A stretch of 64,000 nt of DNA from the NCBI RefSeq assembly GCF_016755875.1, contig NZ_BNED01000005.1, positions 62,001 to 126,000 of the forward strand. The letters are read 5' to 3'. A program made the translations under genes and the position numbers. The notes below the pieces were generated by a model. It was given only the letters and a program-made list of their open reading frames with translations, had not been told where the DNA came from and made no database searches. The stretch comes from Streptomyces spororaveus (GTDB lineage: Bacteria; Actinomycetota; Actinomycetes; Streptomycetales; Streptomycetaceae). Within the stretch, counting starts at the first letter, position 1, and every line of letters begins with the position of its first letter. Below are positions 1 to 7,661 of the stretch, one piece after another.

Positions 1-491
1 CCGATGCCCGTCTTGTACATGGTGAACGGGACGGTGTGCGCGGAGCGGCGGTCGTACCAGGGGTCGGCGAAGTAGCCGTAGCCGCCGAACACGGCCTCGG
101 CGCCCCGCAGCTTGGAGTGGTCGATCGTACGCAGCCTGCCGCCGGTGGCGAGGCGCTCGGCCCATTTCGCGGTGGGGAAGATGATGTCGTAGCGGTTGCC
201 GGCGTTGAGTTTGGCGGCCATGCCCTCCATGGAGTCGTAGTTCGACTGGACGACCTTGACGCCGTACTCCTTCTGGAAGCCTTCGAAGACGGTGGGGTCG
301 ACGAAGTCCGCCCAGTTGAAGTAGACGAGGTCGCCGTCGACCTTGACGTCGATGGGTGCTTGCGCGGTCGCCCGGTCCGCCGGGTCGTCGGCGGTGGCGA
401 ATCCGCAGCCGGAGGCGGTGAGGGCGAGGGCCGCGGCGGTGCCGGCGCGGAGGAACGAGCGTCTGGTCGGAAGGAGTGCCTCGGGGGACAT
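1..491 (-). CDS. ABC transporter substrate-binding lipoprotein, spermidine/putrescine (PotD) type, C-terminus cut by window
   Basis: This is an extracytoplasmic binding protein of the polyamine-type family; only about 163 N-terminal residues lie inside the window. The start at 491 is chosen because it begins an export signal: a twin-arginine stretch (TRRSFLRAG) followed by a hydrophobic run and a lipobox ending SGC, so the mature protein should be lipid-anchored outside the membrane. The mature part carries the family signature: LVYFNWADFVDPTVFEGFQKEYG, abbreviated as YFNWADFVDP, then QSNYDSMEGMAAKL and YDIIFPT. It lies 164 bp downstream of the Rieske oxygenase in the same direction and could be co-transcribed. 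Permease and ATPase genes would be expected to the left, outside the window. Family assignment is firm; the real ligand (polyamine, betaine or other amine) cannot be read from sequence. Confidence 0.85.
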   Translation of the reverse strand, partial: MSPEALLPTRRSFLRAGTAAALALTASGCGFATADDPADRATAQAPIDVKVDGDLVYFNWADFVDPTVFEGFQKEYGVKVVQSNYDSMEGMAAKLNAGNRYDIIFPTAKWAERLATGGRLRTIDHSKLRGAEAVFGGYGYFADPWYDRRSAHTVPFTMYKTGI

Positions 492-655
492 GGGGTCCTC
501 TCCGTAGGGGCCGCAGGGGGACGGCGGGAACGAGCGGTACGTGGGGGCTCGGTCATGCGGCGGGCGCGGCGTGGGGGTGGCGGGGCGCTGCGTCGCGCAC
601 GTGCGGTGGTGCGGGTGGGGGCGCGGACGGGGGGTTCGGGCCTGGGCGCGGCCCT

Positions 656-1957
656 CTAGGGGGTGTCGAGGTCCGCTCGGATGCGGCCGGCGAACCAGCC
701 GACCGCCGACTCGCGCCGCGACAGCGGTCCGGGCTCGAAGCCGGGGGTGGAGAGCCCCTTCTGCACGCGGGCGACCAGTTCGGCGTCCTCGTCGTTGGTG
801 ATCCAGCCGATGTGGATGTTCAGGCGCCGCGCGAGGCGGGTGCGCAGGCTGGTGCCGCGGCGGGTGTAGAACGCGCCGGGGACGGCCACGCGGTCCACGG
901 CCGTGGGGATCGCGGTCCAGGCCAGTACGTGGTCGGGGTAGAAGTCGATCAGGGTGTTCGGGTAGATGACCGCGTACCGCCAGATCCGGCGGTCGGCCTC
1001 GCCGAGGCCCGGCATGGGGGCGGCGATGCGCTGGTAGAGGCGCTCGGCCCAGTTCGAGGACGGCTTGTCGCGCAGCGGGGAGGCGAAGAGCGCGTAGGAC
1101 TCCTCGATCTCGCAGGTGTAGCCCTGGTAGTCGAGCAGCCGCATCAGACCGGGGTGGGCGACGGGGACGTGGTAGCCCTCCAGGTAGTTGTCGACCGCCA
1201 CCTTCCAGTTGGCCTGCTGCACCTCGGCGGCGGCCAGGTCGTGGATCCGGGCGCGGCCGATGGGCACCAGGTCGGCTCCGGCGTAGTGGCCGACCGCCTC
1301 GGCGAGGCCCGCGCAGCTCTTGGCCAGCGGTTCGGCGCCGGGGTCGAGGTTGACGAAGACGAAGCCGAGGAACGACTCGACCCGGGCCGGGAAGAGGCCG
1401 AGCTTCGGTTTGTCGAGGCAGGGGATCTGGCGGGCCTCCGGGGCGCCGACCAGGCTCCCGTCGAGGCGGTACGTCCAGCCGTGGTACGGGCAGCGGATCG
1501 CCTTGCCGTCGGGTTCCGGGGCGGTGACCAGGCGGGTCCCGCGGTGGCGGCAGACGTTGAGGTGGGCGGCGAGGCCGCCGTCCTCGGTGCGGACCACGAG
1601 GACCTCGCGGTCGGCGACGGTGGCTGCGAGCCGCGCGCCCGGGTTCGGCAGGTCGGACTCGTGGCACACGAGCTGCCAGGACCGGGCGAAGACGTGCCGG
1701 GTCTCCGCGGCGGCGGTCTCGGGGTCGGTGTAGTAGCGGGCGGGGAGGGCGGGCCCGGGCACGTCGGGGGCGGCAGGCTCGCGGTCGGGCCCGCGAGCGG
1801 GGGGCTCGGGGGTGAGCGGCCCGGGAGCCGGGGCCTTGGGGGCTGCGGCGGGGCCCGGCGGCCCGGTCCGCTCGGACCGAAGGGCGGCGTCGGACCGATC
1901 CACGGCGTCGGATCGACCGGTGCGGCCTGTCGGGGATTCGGGAGCTCTTGAATGCAT
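656..1957 (-). CDS. Rieske [2Fe-2S] ring-hydroxylating / amine oxygenase alpha subunit
   Basis: This is a Rieske non-haem iron oxygenase of 433 aa. The Rieske cluster ligands are CRH (C136, H138) and CPYH (C156, H159). The catalytic iron site is in NWKVAVDNYLEGYHVPVAH, with D256 and the ligands H263 and H268, followed by a C-terminal acidic ligand near DFYPDHV. The DNYLEGYHVP form resembles choline-monooxygenase and betaine-demethylase type enzymes more than dioxygenases of aromatics. The start at 1957 has a strong GGAGG 8 bp upstream; an upstream ATG at 2041 lacks this. Residues 1-70 are Pro/Ala-rich and unlike the family core. No dedicated reductase is adjacent, but the divergent operon encodes a ferredoxin and a NuoF-like flavoprotein that could supply electrons (inference). 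Substrate unknown; an amine is suggested by the binding protein downstream. Confidence 0.88.
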   Translation of the reverse strand: MHSRAPESPTGRTGRSDAVDRSDAALRSERTGPPGPAAAPKAPAPGPLTPEPPARGPDREPAAPDVPGPALPARYYTDPETAAAETRHVFARSWQLVCHESDLPNPGARLAATVADREVLVVRTEDGGLAAHLNVCRHRGTRLVTAPEPDGKAIRCPYHGWTYRLDGSLVGAPEARQIPCLDKPKLGLFPARVESFLGFVFVNLDPGAEPLAKSCAGLAEAVGHYAGADLVPIGRARIHDLAAAEVQQANWKVAVDNYLEGYHVPVAHPGLMRLLDYQGYTCEIEESYALFASPLRDKPSSNWAERLYQRIAAPMPGLGEADRRIWRYAVIYPNTLIDFYPDHVLAWTAIPTAVDRVAVPGAFYTRRGTSLRTRLARRLNIHIGWITNDEDAELVARVQKGLSTPGFEPGPLSRRESAVGWFAGRIRADLDTP

Positions 1958-2106
1958 CGGTAACTCCTCCGTGCCGGCGTGCGGCGATCGGTAGCGGCGT
2001 TCGATGGCGAGGCAAGACGAGGCGGGGCGGGGGTGGGACAAGGCAGAGCGGAGGCAAGGCGGTCCATCGGCGGACAGGCGGTCGGGGCGGGGAAGCCGGA
2101 ACCAGG

Positions 2107-2122
2107 CTGACCGATTGGACAG
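2107..2122. promoter_or_regulatory. Degenerate third copy of the TetR-type operator
   Basis: CTGACCGATTGGACAG matches the perfect 16-bp operators downstream at 14 of 16 positions. Its centre is 57 bp from the next copy, on the side of the leftward Rieske gene, where it could act on leftward transcription. Confidence 0.55.
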
Positions 2123-2156
2123 CCAGATTGCTGGCTCATTTCCACCGGGTCAAGAC

Positions 2157-2186
2157 TTGTTCACTGACCGATCGGTCAGCTAGCGT
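2157..2186 (+). promoter_or_regulatory. Rightward promoter of the acyl-CoA operon (TTGTTC-18-TAGCGT)
   Basis: A -35 TTGTTC (2157-2162) and a -10 TAGCGT (2181-2186) are separated by 18 bp. The 16-bp palindrome at 2164-2179 fills the spacer and a second copy begins about 10 bp after the -10, so a bound repressor would block polymerase. Transcription would begin near 2193 and give a leader of about 215 nt. Confidence 0.6.
2164..2179. promoter_or_regulatory. TetR-family operator, copy 1 (CTGACCGATCGGTCAG)
   Basis: This is a perfect 16-bp palindrome lying between the -35 and -10 elements of the rightward promoter. It is repeated exactly 32 bp further on (centre to centre), about three helical turns, so two repressor dimers could bind on the same face. 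The likely partner is the TetR-type protein encoded at the end of the operon. Confidence 0.85.
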
Positions 2187-2195
2187 GATTCTTGC

Positions 2196-2211
2196 CTGAC
2201 CGATCGGTCAG
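2196..2211. promoter_or_regulatory. TetR-family operator, copy 2 (CTGACCGATCGGTCAG)
   Basis: This copy is identical to the one at 2164-2179 and sits at the predicted transcription start of the rightward operon. Confidence 0.85.
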
Positions 2212-2409
2212 CAAACGTGCTTTCCTGTCGCCGCACCGGCCCTGCTCCCGCATTCGCCCTGCTCACCAGGGCGGAGGCGGCGGACGCAGCCGTGCGGCCC
2301 GCCCGGCCGGTCCGGGCCCGCACCCCCGATCCCCTCCGATCCCCCGCCGCGCCCCCGGCTCCCGCCGGGCGCAGGGCCGGCGGCGGTATCCCATCCCCCG
2401 GAGGCACGC

Positions 2410-2826
2410 ATGAGCGGTCGTCGGCGTCTGGACTGGCTCGGGCTCACCCCCGAACCGGAGCGAGAACTCCCCGCAGCGGTCGCCGCCCTGCGCGCCTCGT
2501 CCCGCGGTGCGCCCCCGGGTCCGCCACCGCAGGCCCTGGCGGCCGCCGAGCGGCGCCGCGTGGAACGCCTGATCCTGCGCGGCAGCCGGCACAGCTGGCT
2601 CCGCTACCTCGCCGAGGTCACCGACCTGGTGACCGGCGTGGCCGCCGGGTCCCGGACGGGCGACCCGGCCGCCGCCCTGCTCGCCGGCGAGGTCGTCCTC
2701 GACCACCACCACATGCTCATCGGCCTCCCCGGACCGGGATACGGCCGCACCGCCCGGGACCGCACCGCGCTGGAGAGCGCCGTACGGACCCTGCGCACCC
2801 ACACCACGACAGGAGTCGGCCGATGA
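2410..2826 (+). CDS. Hypothetical protein, first gene of the acyl-CoA operon
   Basis: I do not recognise this 138-aa protein. It is soluble, rich in Ala, Arg and Leu, and has a central helix-forming region (RRRVERLILRGSRHSWLRYLAEVTDLV) followed by a His-rich turn DHHHMLIGLPG. GGAGG lies 6 bp before the ATG, and its TGA overlaps the ATG of the NuoF-like gene (ATGA), so translation of the two is coupled. Position and coupling suggest an accessory subunit or assembly factor for the flavoprotein/ferredoxin pair. That is inference only; no catalytic motif is visible. Confidence 0.75.
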   Translation: MSGRRRLDWLGLTPEPERELPAAVAALRASSRGAPPGPPPQALAAAERRRVERLILRGSRHSWLRYLAEVTDLVTGVAAGSRTGDPAAALLAGEVVLDHHHMLIGLPGPGYGRTARDRTALESAVRTLRTHTTTGVGR

Positions 2827-4115
2827 CCACGATCCGACTCCCGACGGCGCGGCCGCCAGGCAGCGTCCTCGGGGCGGCCCCGCACCTCGCCGAAAGCGCC
2901 GACGCCTACCGCGCCGCGGGCGGCTACGGTGACGCCACCGGCCCGCAGGACCTGCTCGCCCATCTCGACGCCTCCGGGCTGCGCGGCCGCGGCGGGGCCG
3001 CCTTCCCGGCCGCCGTCAAACTGCGCTCCGTGCGCCACTCCGGCGGCTCCCCCGTCGTCGTGGCCAACGGCGAGGAGGGCGAACCGGGCTCGGCCAAGGA
3101 CCGCTGGCTGCTGCGGGCCCGGCCGCACCTGGTCCTCGACGGCCTCGCCCGTGCCGCCGCCGTCACCGGAGCCGTGCGCGGCTTCGTCTACCTCTCGGAC
3201 CCGGTCGCGGCCGAGAGCGTGCGCCGGGCCCTCGCCGAGCACCCGCCGCCCCTGCCCGTCGCGGTCGTCGAGACCGGCCACACCTACGTCGCCGGTGAGG
3301 AGACGGCGGTCGTCCGCCGGATCGACGGCGGCCCGGCGCTGCCCACCGCCAAGCCGCCCCGCCCGTTCGAGCGGGGCGTGGGCGGCGCGCCGACCCTGGT
3401 GTCCAACGTCGAGACGCTCGCCCGGATCGCGCTCACCGCCACCCACCCCGACCTGCGGCGCGCCATCGCCCGCCACACTCTGGTGACGCTGTCCGGCGGC
3501 CCGGCCGCGCCCGTGCTCACCGAGGTCCCGTACGGCATCACGCTGCGCACCCTCGCGGCGCGGTACGGGAACCCCGACCCGGCCGGCGCGCTGATGGGCG
3601 GGCTGTTCGGCGGCCTCGTCGACGCCCCTGCCCTGGATCTCCCCCTCGACCCCGGCGCGCTCACCGCCGCCGGCACCGCCCTGGGGTGCGGGGCCATCCG
3701 CTTCCTCGCCCCCGGCAGCTGCCCCGTGACCACTGCCGCCGATGCGGCCGCGCATCTCGCGGCCGAGAGCGCCCGGCAGTGCGGGGTCTGCGTGTCCGGC
3801 ACCGCGGCCGTCGGCAAGGCCCTGTACGGCCTCGCCGCCGGCACCGCCGGCCCGGACACCGCGGACAGCCTGCTCCGCTGGTCGCGGGGCCTGACCGGGC
3901 GCGGCGCCTGCGGACTCCTCGACGCCGCCGCGGGGATCGCGGGCAGCCTGCTGCGCTCCTTCCCCGAACGGGTCCGCTCCCATCTCGCCGCGCCGTGCCC
4001 GGCCTGCGCGGACGCCGTGCCCGCGCACGGCCGGCGCCGCCTCACCGTGGCCGTGCCGGAGGTCTCCTCCCCGCCCACCGCCGCCCCCGTGCCCGCGCTG
4101 AAAGGAACGCCATGA
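2823..4115 (+). CDS. NuoF-like NADH-binding flavoprotein (complex I 51-kDa subunit family)
   Basis: This 430-aa protein is related to NuoF and HoxF, which pass electrons from NADH through FMN to iron-sulfur clusters. The NADH/FMN motifs are present: GRGGAAFP (55-62), ANGEEGEPGSAKDR (81-94), TYVAGEETAVV (154-164) and SNVETLARI (194-202). The C-terminal cluster region is unusual: C320-x2-C323 and C363 are kept, but the third cysteine of the usual CxxCxxC is Gly326. An extra CPAC lies at 392-395. No NuoE or NuoG gene is nearby. It starts inside the stop of the preceding gene, and its own stop overlaps the ferredoxin start. Probable role: reduce the adjacent ferredoxin, and through it the Rieske oxygenase, or accept electrons from it (inference). 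Confidence 0.85.
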   Translation: MTTIRLPTARPPGSVLGAAPHLAESADAYRAAGGYGDATGPQDLLAHLDASGLRGRGGAAFPAAVKLRSVRHSGGSPVVVANGEEGEPGSAKDRWLLRARPHLVLDGLARAAAVTGAVRGFVYLSDPVAAESVRRALAEHPPPLPVAVVETGHTYVAGEETAVVRRIDGGPALPTAKPPRPFERGVGGAPTLVSNVETLARIALTATHPDLRRAIARHTLVTLSGGPAAPVLTEVPYGITLRTLAARYGNPDPAGALMGGLFGGLVDAPALDLPLDPGALTAAGTALGCGAIRFLAPGSCPVTTAADAAAHLAAESARQCGVCVSGTAAVGKALYGLAAGTAGPDTADSLLRWSRGLTGRGACGLLDAAAGIAGSLLRSFPERVRSHLAAPCPACADAVPAHGRRRLTVAVPEVSSPPTAAPVPALKGTP

Positions 4116-4303
4116 AACTCCTGCTCGACTCCACCCGCTGCCAGGGCTACGGCCTGTGCCAGGAACCGGCACCCGACCTGGTCGAACTCGACGAATGGGG
4201 CTACGCGAACATCATCGCCGTCGTCGTCCCGCCCGGCACCGAGGACGCCGCCCGCGCCTGCGTCGAAAGCTGCCCCAACTCCGCCCTGCGCGTGGAGGGC
4301 TGA
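4112..4303 (+). CDS. Small [3Fe-4S] ferredoxin
   Basis: This is a 63-aa soluble electron carrier of the streptomycete P450/oxygenase type. C10-x5-C16 and C54-P supply the usual three cluster ligands. C50 is additional, so a 4Fe-4S form cannot be excluded. The ATG overlaps the stop of the NuoF-like gene by four bases, and the CoA-ligase gene starts one base after its stop. The tight coupling argues that the flavoprotein is its redox partner. No P450 is nearby, so the Rieske oxygenase encoded divergently is the most plausible acceptor. Confidence 0.88.
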   Translation: MKLLLDSTRCQGYGLCQEPAPDLVELDEWGYANIIAVVVPPGTEDAARACVESCPNSALRVEG

Positions 4304-4304
4304 C

Positions 4305-6413
4305 ATGGGACGCGACCTGACCGCCCTCTTCGACCCCCGCTCGGTCGCCGTCGTCGGCGCCAGCGACGACCCGGCGAAGTACGGCCACGCGGTGGCCGCC
4401 CAGGCCCTGCGCGCCCCCGACCGGCGGCCCGTCCACCTGGTCAACCGGCGCGGCGGCACCGTACTCGGCCGCACCGCGGCCACCTCCCTGTCCGCCGTCG
4501 GAGAACCCGTCGACCTGGTGGTGGTCTCCGTACCCGGCGCCGGCTTCGAGGCCGCCGTCGACGAGGCCCTGGCCTGCGGGGCCAAGGCGATCGTCGCCAT
4601 CACCGCGGGCTTCGCCGAGGCCGGCCCCGCGGGCCTGGCCCGGCAGCGGGCGGTCGCCGACCGGGTGCGGGCCGCCGGAGCCGTCCTCGTGGGCCCCAAC
4701 TGCCTGGGCATCGCCGACAACACCACCGAGCTGTACCTCGCCTCGGACCGCTTCGCCCCCGGCGGTGTCGCCCTGCTCAGCCAGAGCGGCAACCTCGCCC
4801 TCGAACTCCAGCTCCGCGGCGAGCCGCACGGCCTCGGCTACTCCCGCTTCGTCTCCCTCGGCAACCAGGCCGACGTCACCCTCGTCGACCTCGTCCAGGA
4901 CTGCGCCCGCCACGAGGCCACCTCGGCCATCGCCGTGTACGCCGAGGACTTCGGCGACGGCCGGGCCTTCGCGGCGGCCGCCGCCGCGGCGGGCAAGCCG
5001 GTGGTGCTGCTCACGGCCGGCCGGGGCACCGCCTCCGCCCGCAGCGCCCAGTCGCACACCGGGGCCCTGACCACCTCGGCCGACGTGGTGGCCGCCGCCT
5101 GCCGCGACGCGGGGGTCGAACTCGTGCGCACGCCGAGGGAGATGACCGTCGTCCTGGCGGCACTGGGCGCCGGGGTGCGTACGCGGGGCAGGCGGACCGC
5201 GGTCTTCACCGACGGCGGCGGCCACGGCGCGGTCGCCGCCGACGCGGCCGAGGACGCCGGGCTCGACGTACCGGAACTCGGCGGGCCGACGCAGGACGCG
5301 CTGCTGACCGTGCTGTGGGAGCAGTCGTCGGTCGGCAACCCCGTGGACCTGGCGGGAATGGGTGAACAGCGGCCCCTGTCCTACGCGGACACGGTCGGGG
5401 CACTGCTGGCCTCCGACGAGGTCGACGCCGTGTTGATGACCGGGTACTTCGGTGGTTACGCCGCCTCCGAGGGCGGACTCGGCGGCAGCCCGGCGGGCGG
5501 TTCCGTCCTCGCGGAGGGCGAGGCCCGGGCGGCCAAGGAGATCGTCTCCCACCTCGTGTCGGCGCCGAAGCCGCTGGTCGTGCAGTCGATGTACCCGCGG
5601 TCGCCGAGCTGCCGGACGCTGGCCGAGGCCGGGGTGCCGGTGTTCGCCGCCACCGAGGACGCCGCCCGCGCGCTGGCGGCGATGACCGGACGGGAGGCGG
5701 CGGACCGCAGCGCCGGCGTGCCCCCGCTGCCGTCCGCCGCCACGCCGCTGGCGGATCCGGGCTACCACGGGGTGCGGGCGCTGCTCGGCGCCGCCGGGGT
5801 GCCCTTCCCGGCGGCGCGCGAGATCACGGACGAGGCCGGACTGCTCGCCGCGGCCGCGGAGTTCGAGGGTCCGTACGTCCTCAAGGCCCTGCACGTCCTG
5901 CACAAGTCCGACGCCGGCGGGGTGGCCCTGCGCCTCGCCGACCGGGACGCGCTCCTCGCGGCGTACCGGGAGATGCACGCCCGCCTGGGCGCACCCGCCT
6001 ACTCGGTCGAGGCGATGGCCGATCTCACGGACGGCATCGAGCTGATCGTGGGCGTGAACCAGGATCCGCGGTTCGGGCCGGTCGCCCTGGTCGGCCTCGG
6101 CGGCGTCCTCACCGAGACGCTCCGCGACGTCGCCTTCGCGCTCGCGCCCGTACCGGCCGCGCGGGCCGAGGCCCTGCTGCGCGGTCTGCGCAGCGCCGCG
6201 CTGCTGGACGGCGTACGCGGCCGGCCGGCCGTCGACGTGGCCGCGGCCGCGGCCGTCATCGAACGGATCACCACCGTCGCCGCGGCGCATCCGGAGATCG
6301 CCGAACTGGAGGTCAATCCCCTGCTGGTGCGCCCGGACGGCGCCCTGGCCCTGGACGCGCGGGCCGTCCTGCGCCGACCGCTCCACCCCACCACCTGTGC
6401 TCTGGAGGACTGA
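4305..6413 (+). CDS. ADP-forming acyl-CoA synthetase (CoA-binding / Succ-CoA ligase / ATP-grasp fusion)
   Basis: This 702-aa enzyme has the single-chain architecture of NDP-forming acyl-CoA ligases: an N-terminal CoA-binding Rossmann domain (SVAVVGASDDPAKYGHAV), two succinyl-CoA-ligase-like domains including the phospho-histidine loop SQSHTGALTT, and a C-terminal ATP-grasp domain (YVLKALHVLHKSDAGGV; GPVALVGLGGVLTE). It should make an acyl-CoA from a carboxylic acid, CoA and ATP, giving the substrate of the dehydrogenases that follow. It begins one base after the ferredoxin stop and ends 6 bp before the first dehydrogenase. Acid specificity is not predictable. Full length for the family. Confidence 0.9.
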   Translation: MGRDLTALFDPRSVAVVGASDDPAKYGHAVAAQALRAPDRRPVHLVNRRGGTVLGRTAATSLSAVGEPVDLVVVSVPGAGFEAAVDEALACGAKAIVAITAGFAEAGPAGLARQRAVADRVRAAGAVLVGPNCLGIADNTTELYLASDRFAPGGVALLSQSGNLALELQLRGEPHGLGYSRFVSLGNQADVTLVDLVQDCARHEATSAIAVYAEDFGDGRAFAAAAAAAGKPVVLLTAGRGTASARSAQSHTGALTTSADVVAAACRDAGVELVRTPREMTVVLAALGAGVRTRGRRTAVFTDGGGHGAVAADAAEDAGLDVPELGGPTQDALLTVLWEQSSVGNPVDLAGMGEQRPLSYADTVGALLASDEVDAVLMTGYFGGYAASEGGLGGSPAGGSVLAEGEARAAKEIVSHLVSAPKPLVVQSMYPRSPSCRTLAEAGVPVFAATEDAARALAAMTGREAADRSAGVPPLPSAATPLADPGYHGVRALLGAAGVPFPAAREITDEAGLLAAAAEFEGPYVLKALHVLHKSDAGGVALRLADRDALLAAYREMHARLGAPAYSVEAMADLTDGIELIVGVNQDPRFGPVALVGLGGVLTETLRDVAFALAPVPAARAEALLRGLRSAALLDGVRGRPAVDVAAAAAVIERITTVAAAHPEIAELEVNPLLVRPDGALALDARAVLRRPLHPTTCALED

Positions 6414-6419
6414 CCCCCC

Positions 6420-7622
6420 ATGGACTTCCGCTACACGCCCGAACAGGCCGATCTCAAGGCCCGCGCCGCCTCCTACGCCCGGCTGCTGATGCGGTACGAG
6501 GACCGGTCGGAGGAGGCGGGCGGCCCGCTGCCCGTCGAGACCGTCCGTGAACTGACCCGCGCCGCCATGGACGCGGGCGTCTACGCCATCAACATGCCCG
6601 CCGCATGGGGCGGCGCCGGCCTGTCCCTGCTGGACCAGGTCATCGTCGAGGAGGAGTTCGGCAAGGTCACCAACTGCCTGTGGGACATCCCCTGGCGGCC
6701 CGCGAACGTCCTCGCCCACGGGACCGGGGCGCAGCGCGAGAAGTACCTGTTGCCGGTGATCCGCGGCGAGCGGTTCGACGCGTTCGCGGTGACCGAGCCC
6801 GGTGCGGGCTCCGACCCGGGCTCGGGCACGAGCACCGCGACCCGAACCGACGGCGGCTGGCTGCTGAACGGCGAGAAGTGGTTCGTGACCTGCGGCGACA
6901 TCGCGGACTTCCTGCTGGTGCAGGCCGACGCGGGGCCGGAGCGCGCCGCGACGCTGTTCTTCGTGGACAAGCAGGCGCCCGGGGTCGAGATGACACGGGT
7001 CCCCCGCTTCATGCACTCCGCGGTGAACGGCCACCCCGAGTTCACGTTCACCGAGGTCTTCGTCCCCGACGCGGACGTGCTCGGGGGTGTCGGCAACGGC
7101 TACGAGCTGACCAAGGAGTGGTTCACCGACGAGCGGCTGATGATCGCCGCCCGGACCGTCGGCGCCGCCGAACGGGCCCTGGAACTCGCCCGGGACTGGG
7201 CGGTGGAGCGCCGCCAGTTCGGCTCCCCCATCGCCGACTTCCAGCTGATCCAGGGCATGCTCGCCGACTGCGCCGTCGACATCGCCGTCAACCGGGCCTA
7301 CACCCACCAGGTGGCCTGGGAGGCGGACCGGCCGGAGACCGACCGCAAGACGCTGCACGCGAAGGCCTCGACGGCGAAGCTCGCGGCGAGCGAGGCCGCG
7401 GGGCGGGTCATCGACCGGTGCGTGCAGATCTTCGGCGGGCGCGGCTACGACCGTACGTACCCCGTCGAGCGCATGTACCGCGAACTGCGCGTCGACCGGA
7501 TCTGGGAGGGCACCTCCGAGATCCAGCGCCTGATCATCGCCAACGAACTGATCAAGCGCGGCACCCGGGCCCTCGCCCTCCCCGCCTGCGCCCCCACCCC
7601 CGCCCCCTCCTCCGCTTCCTGA
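6420..7622 (+). CDS. Acyl-CoA dehydrogenase, first of a tandem pair
   Basis: This 400-aa FAD enzyme oxidises an acyl-CoA to the 2-enoyl-CoA. Family landmarks are FAVTEPGAGSDP (FAD/substrate), WLLNGEKWFVTCGD, RRQFGSPIADFQLIQ, and the catalytic-base loop WEGTSEIQRL with Glu363. The last 20 residues are Ala/Pro-rich and absent from its neighbour. It follows the CoA ligase by 6 bp. Its C-terminal half is nearly identical at the DNA level to the next gene (around 7140-7320 against 8380-8560), while the N-terminal halves have diverged. Because both copies keep the catalytic Glu, they need not form the catalytic/non-catalytic heteromer known for some actinobacterial FadE pairs. Confidence 0.92.
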   Translation: MDFRYTPEQADLKARAASYARLLMRYEDRSEEAGGPLPVETVRELTRAAMDAGVYAINMPAAWGGAGLSLLDQVIVEEEFGKVTNCLWDIPWRPANVLAHGTGAQREKYLLPVIRGERFDAFAVTEPGAGSDPGSGTSTATRTDGGWLLNGEKWFVTCGDIADFLLVQADAGPERAATLFFVDKQAPGVEMTRVPRFMHSAVNGHPEFTFTEVFVPDADVLGGVGNGYELTKEWFTDERLMIAARTVGAAERALELARDWAVERRQFGSPIADFQLIQGMLADCAVDIAVNRAYTHQVAWEADRPETDRKTLHAKASTAKLAASEAAGRVIDRCVQIFGGRGYDRTYPVERMYRELRVDRIWEGTSEIQRLIIANELIKRGTRALALPACAPTPAPSSAS

Positions 7623-7661
7623 CGACCGCTCCCCCACCACGACCCAGAGGACAGACAGAAC

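Larger units (their letters stand above)
1958..2409. other. Divergent regulatory region (452 bp) between the two catabolic arms
   Basis: No convincing gene lies here. The stretch holds two perfect and one degenerate TetR-type palindromes, a rightward promoter built around one of them, and then about 200 bp of Pro/Ala-codon-like DNA before the first rightward gene. Open frames crossing it have no ribosome binding site and no family match. Confidence 0.8.
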
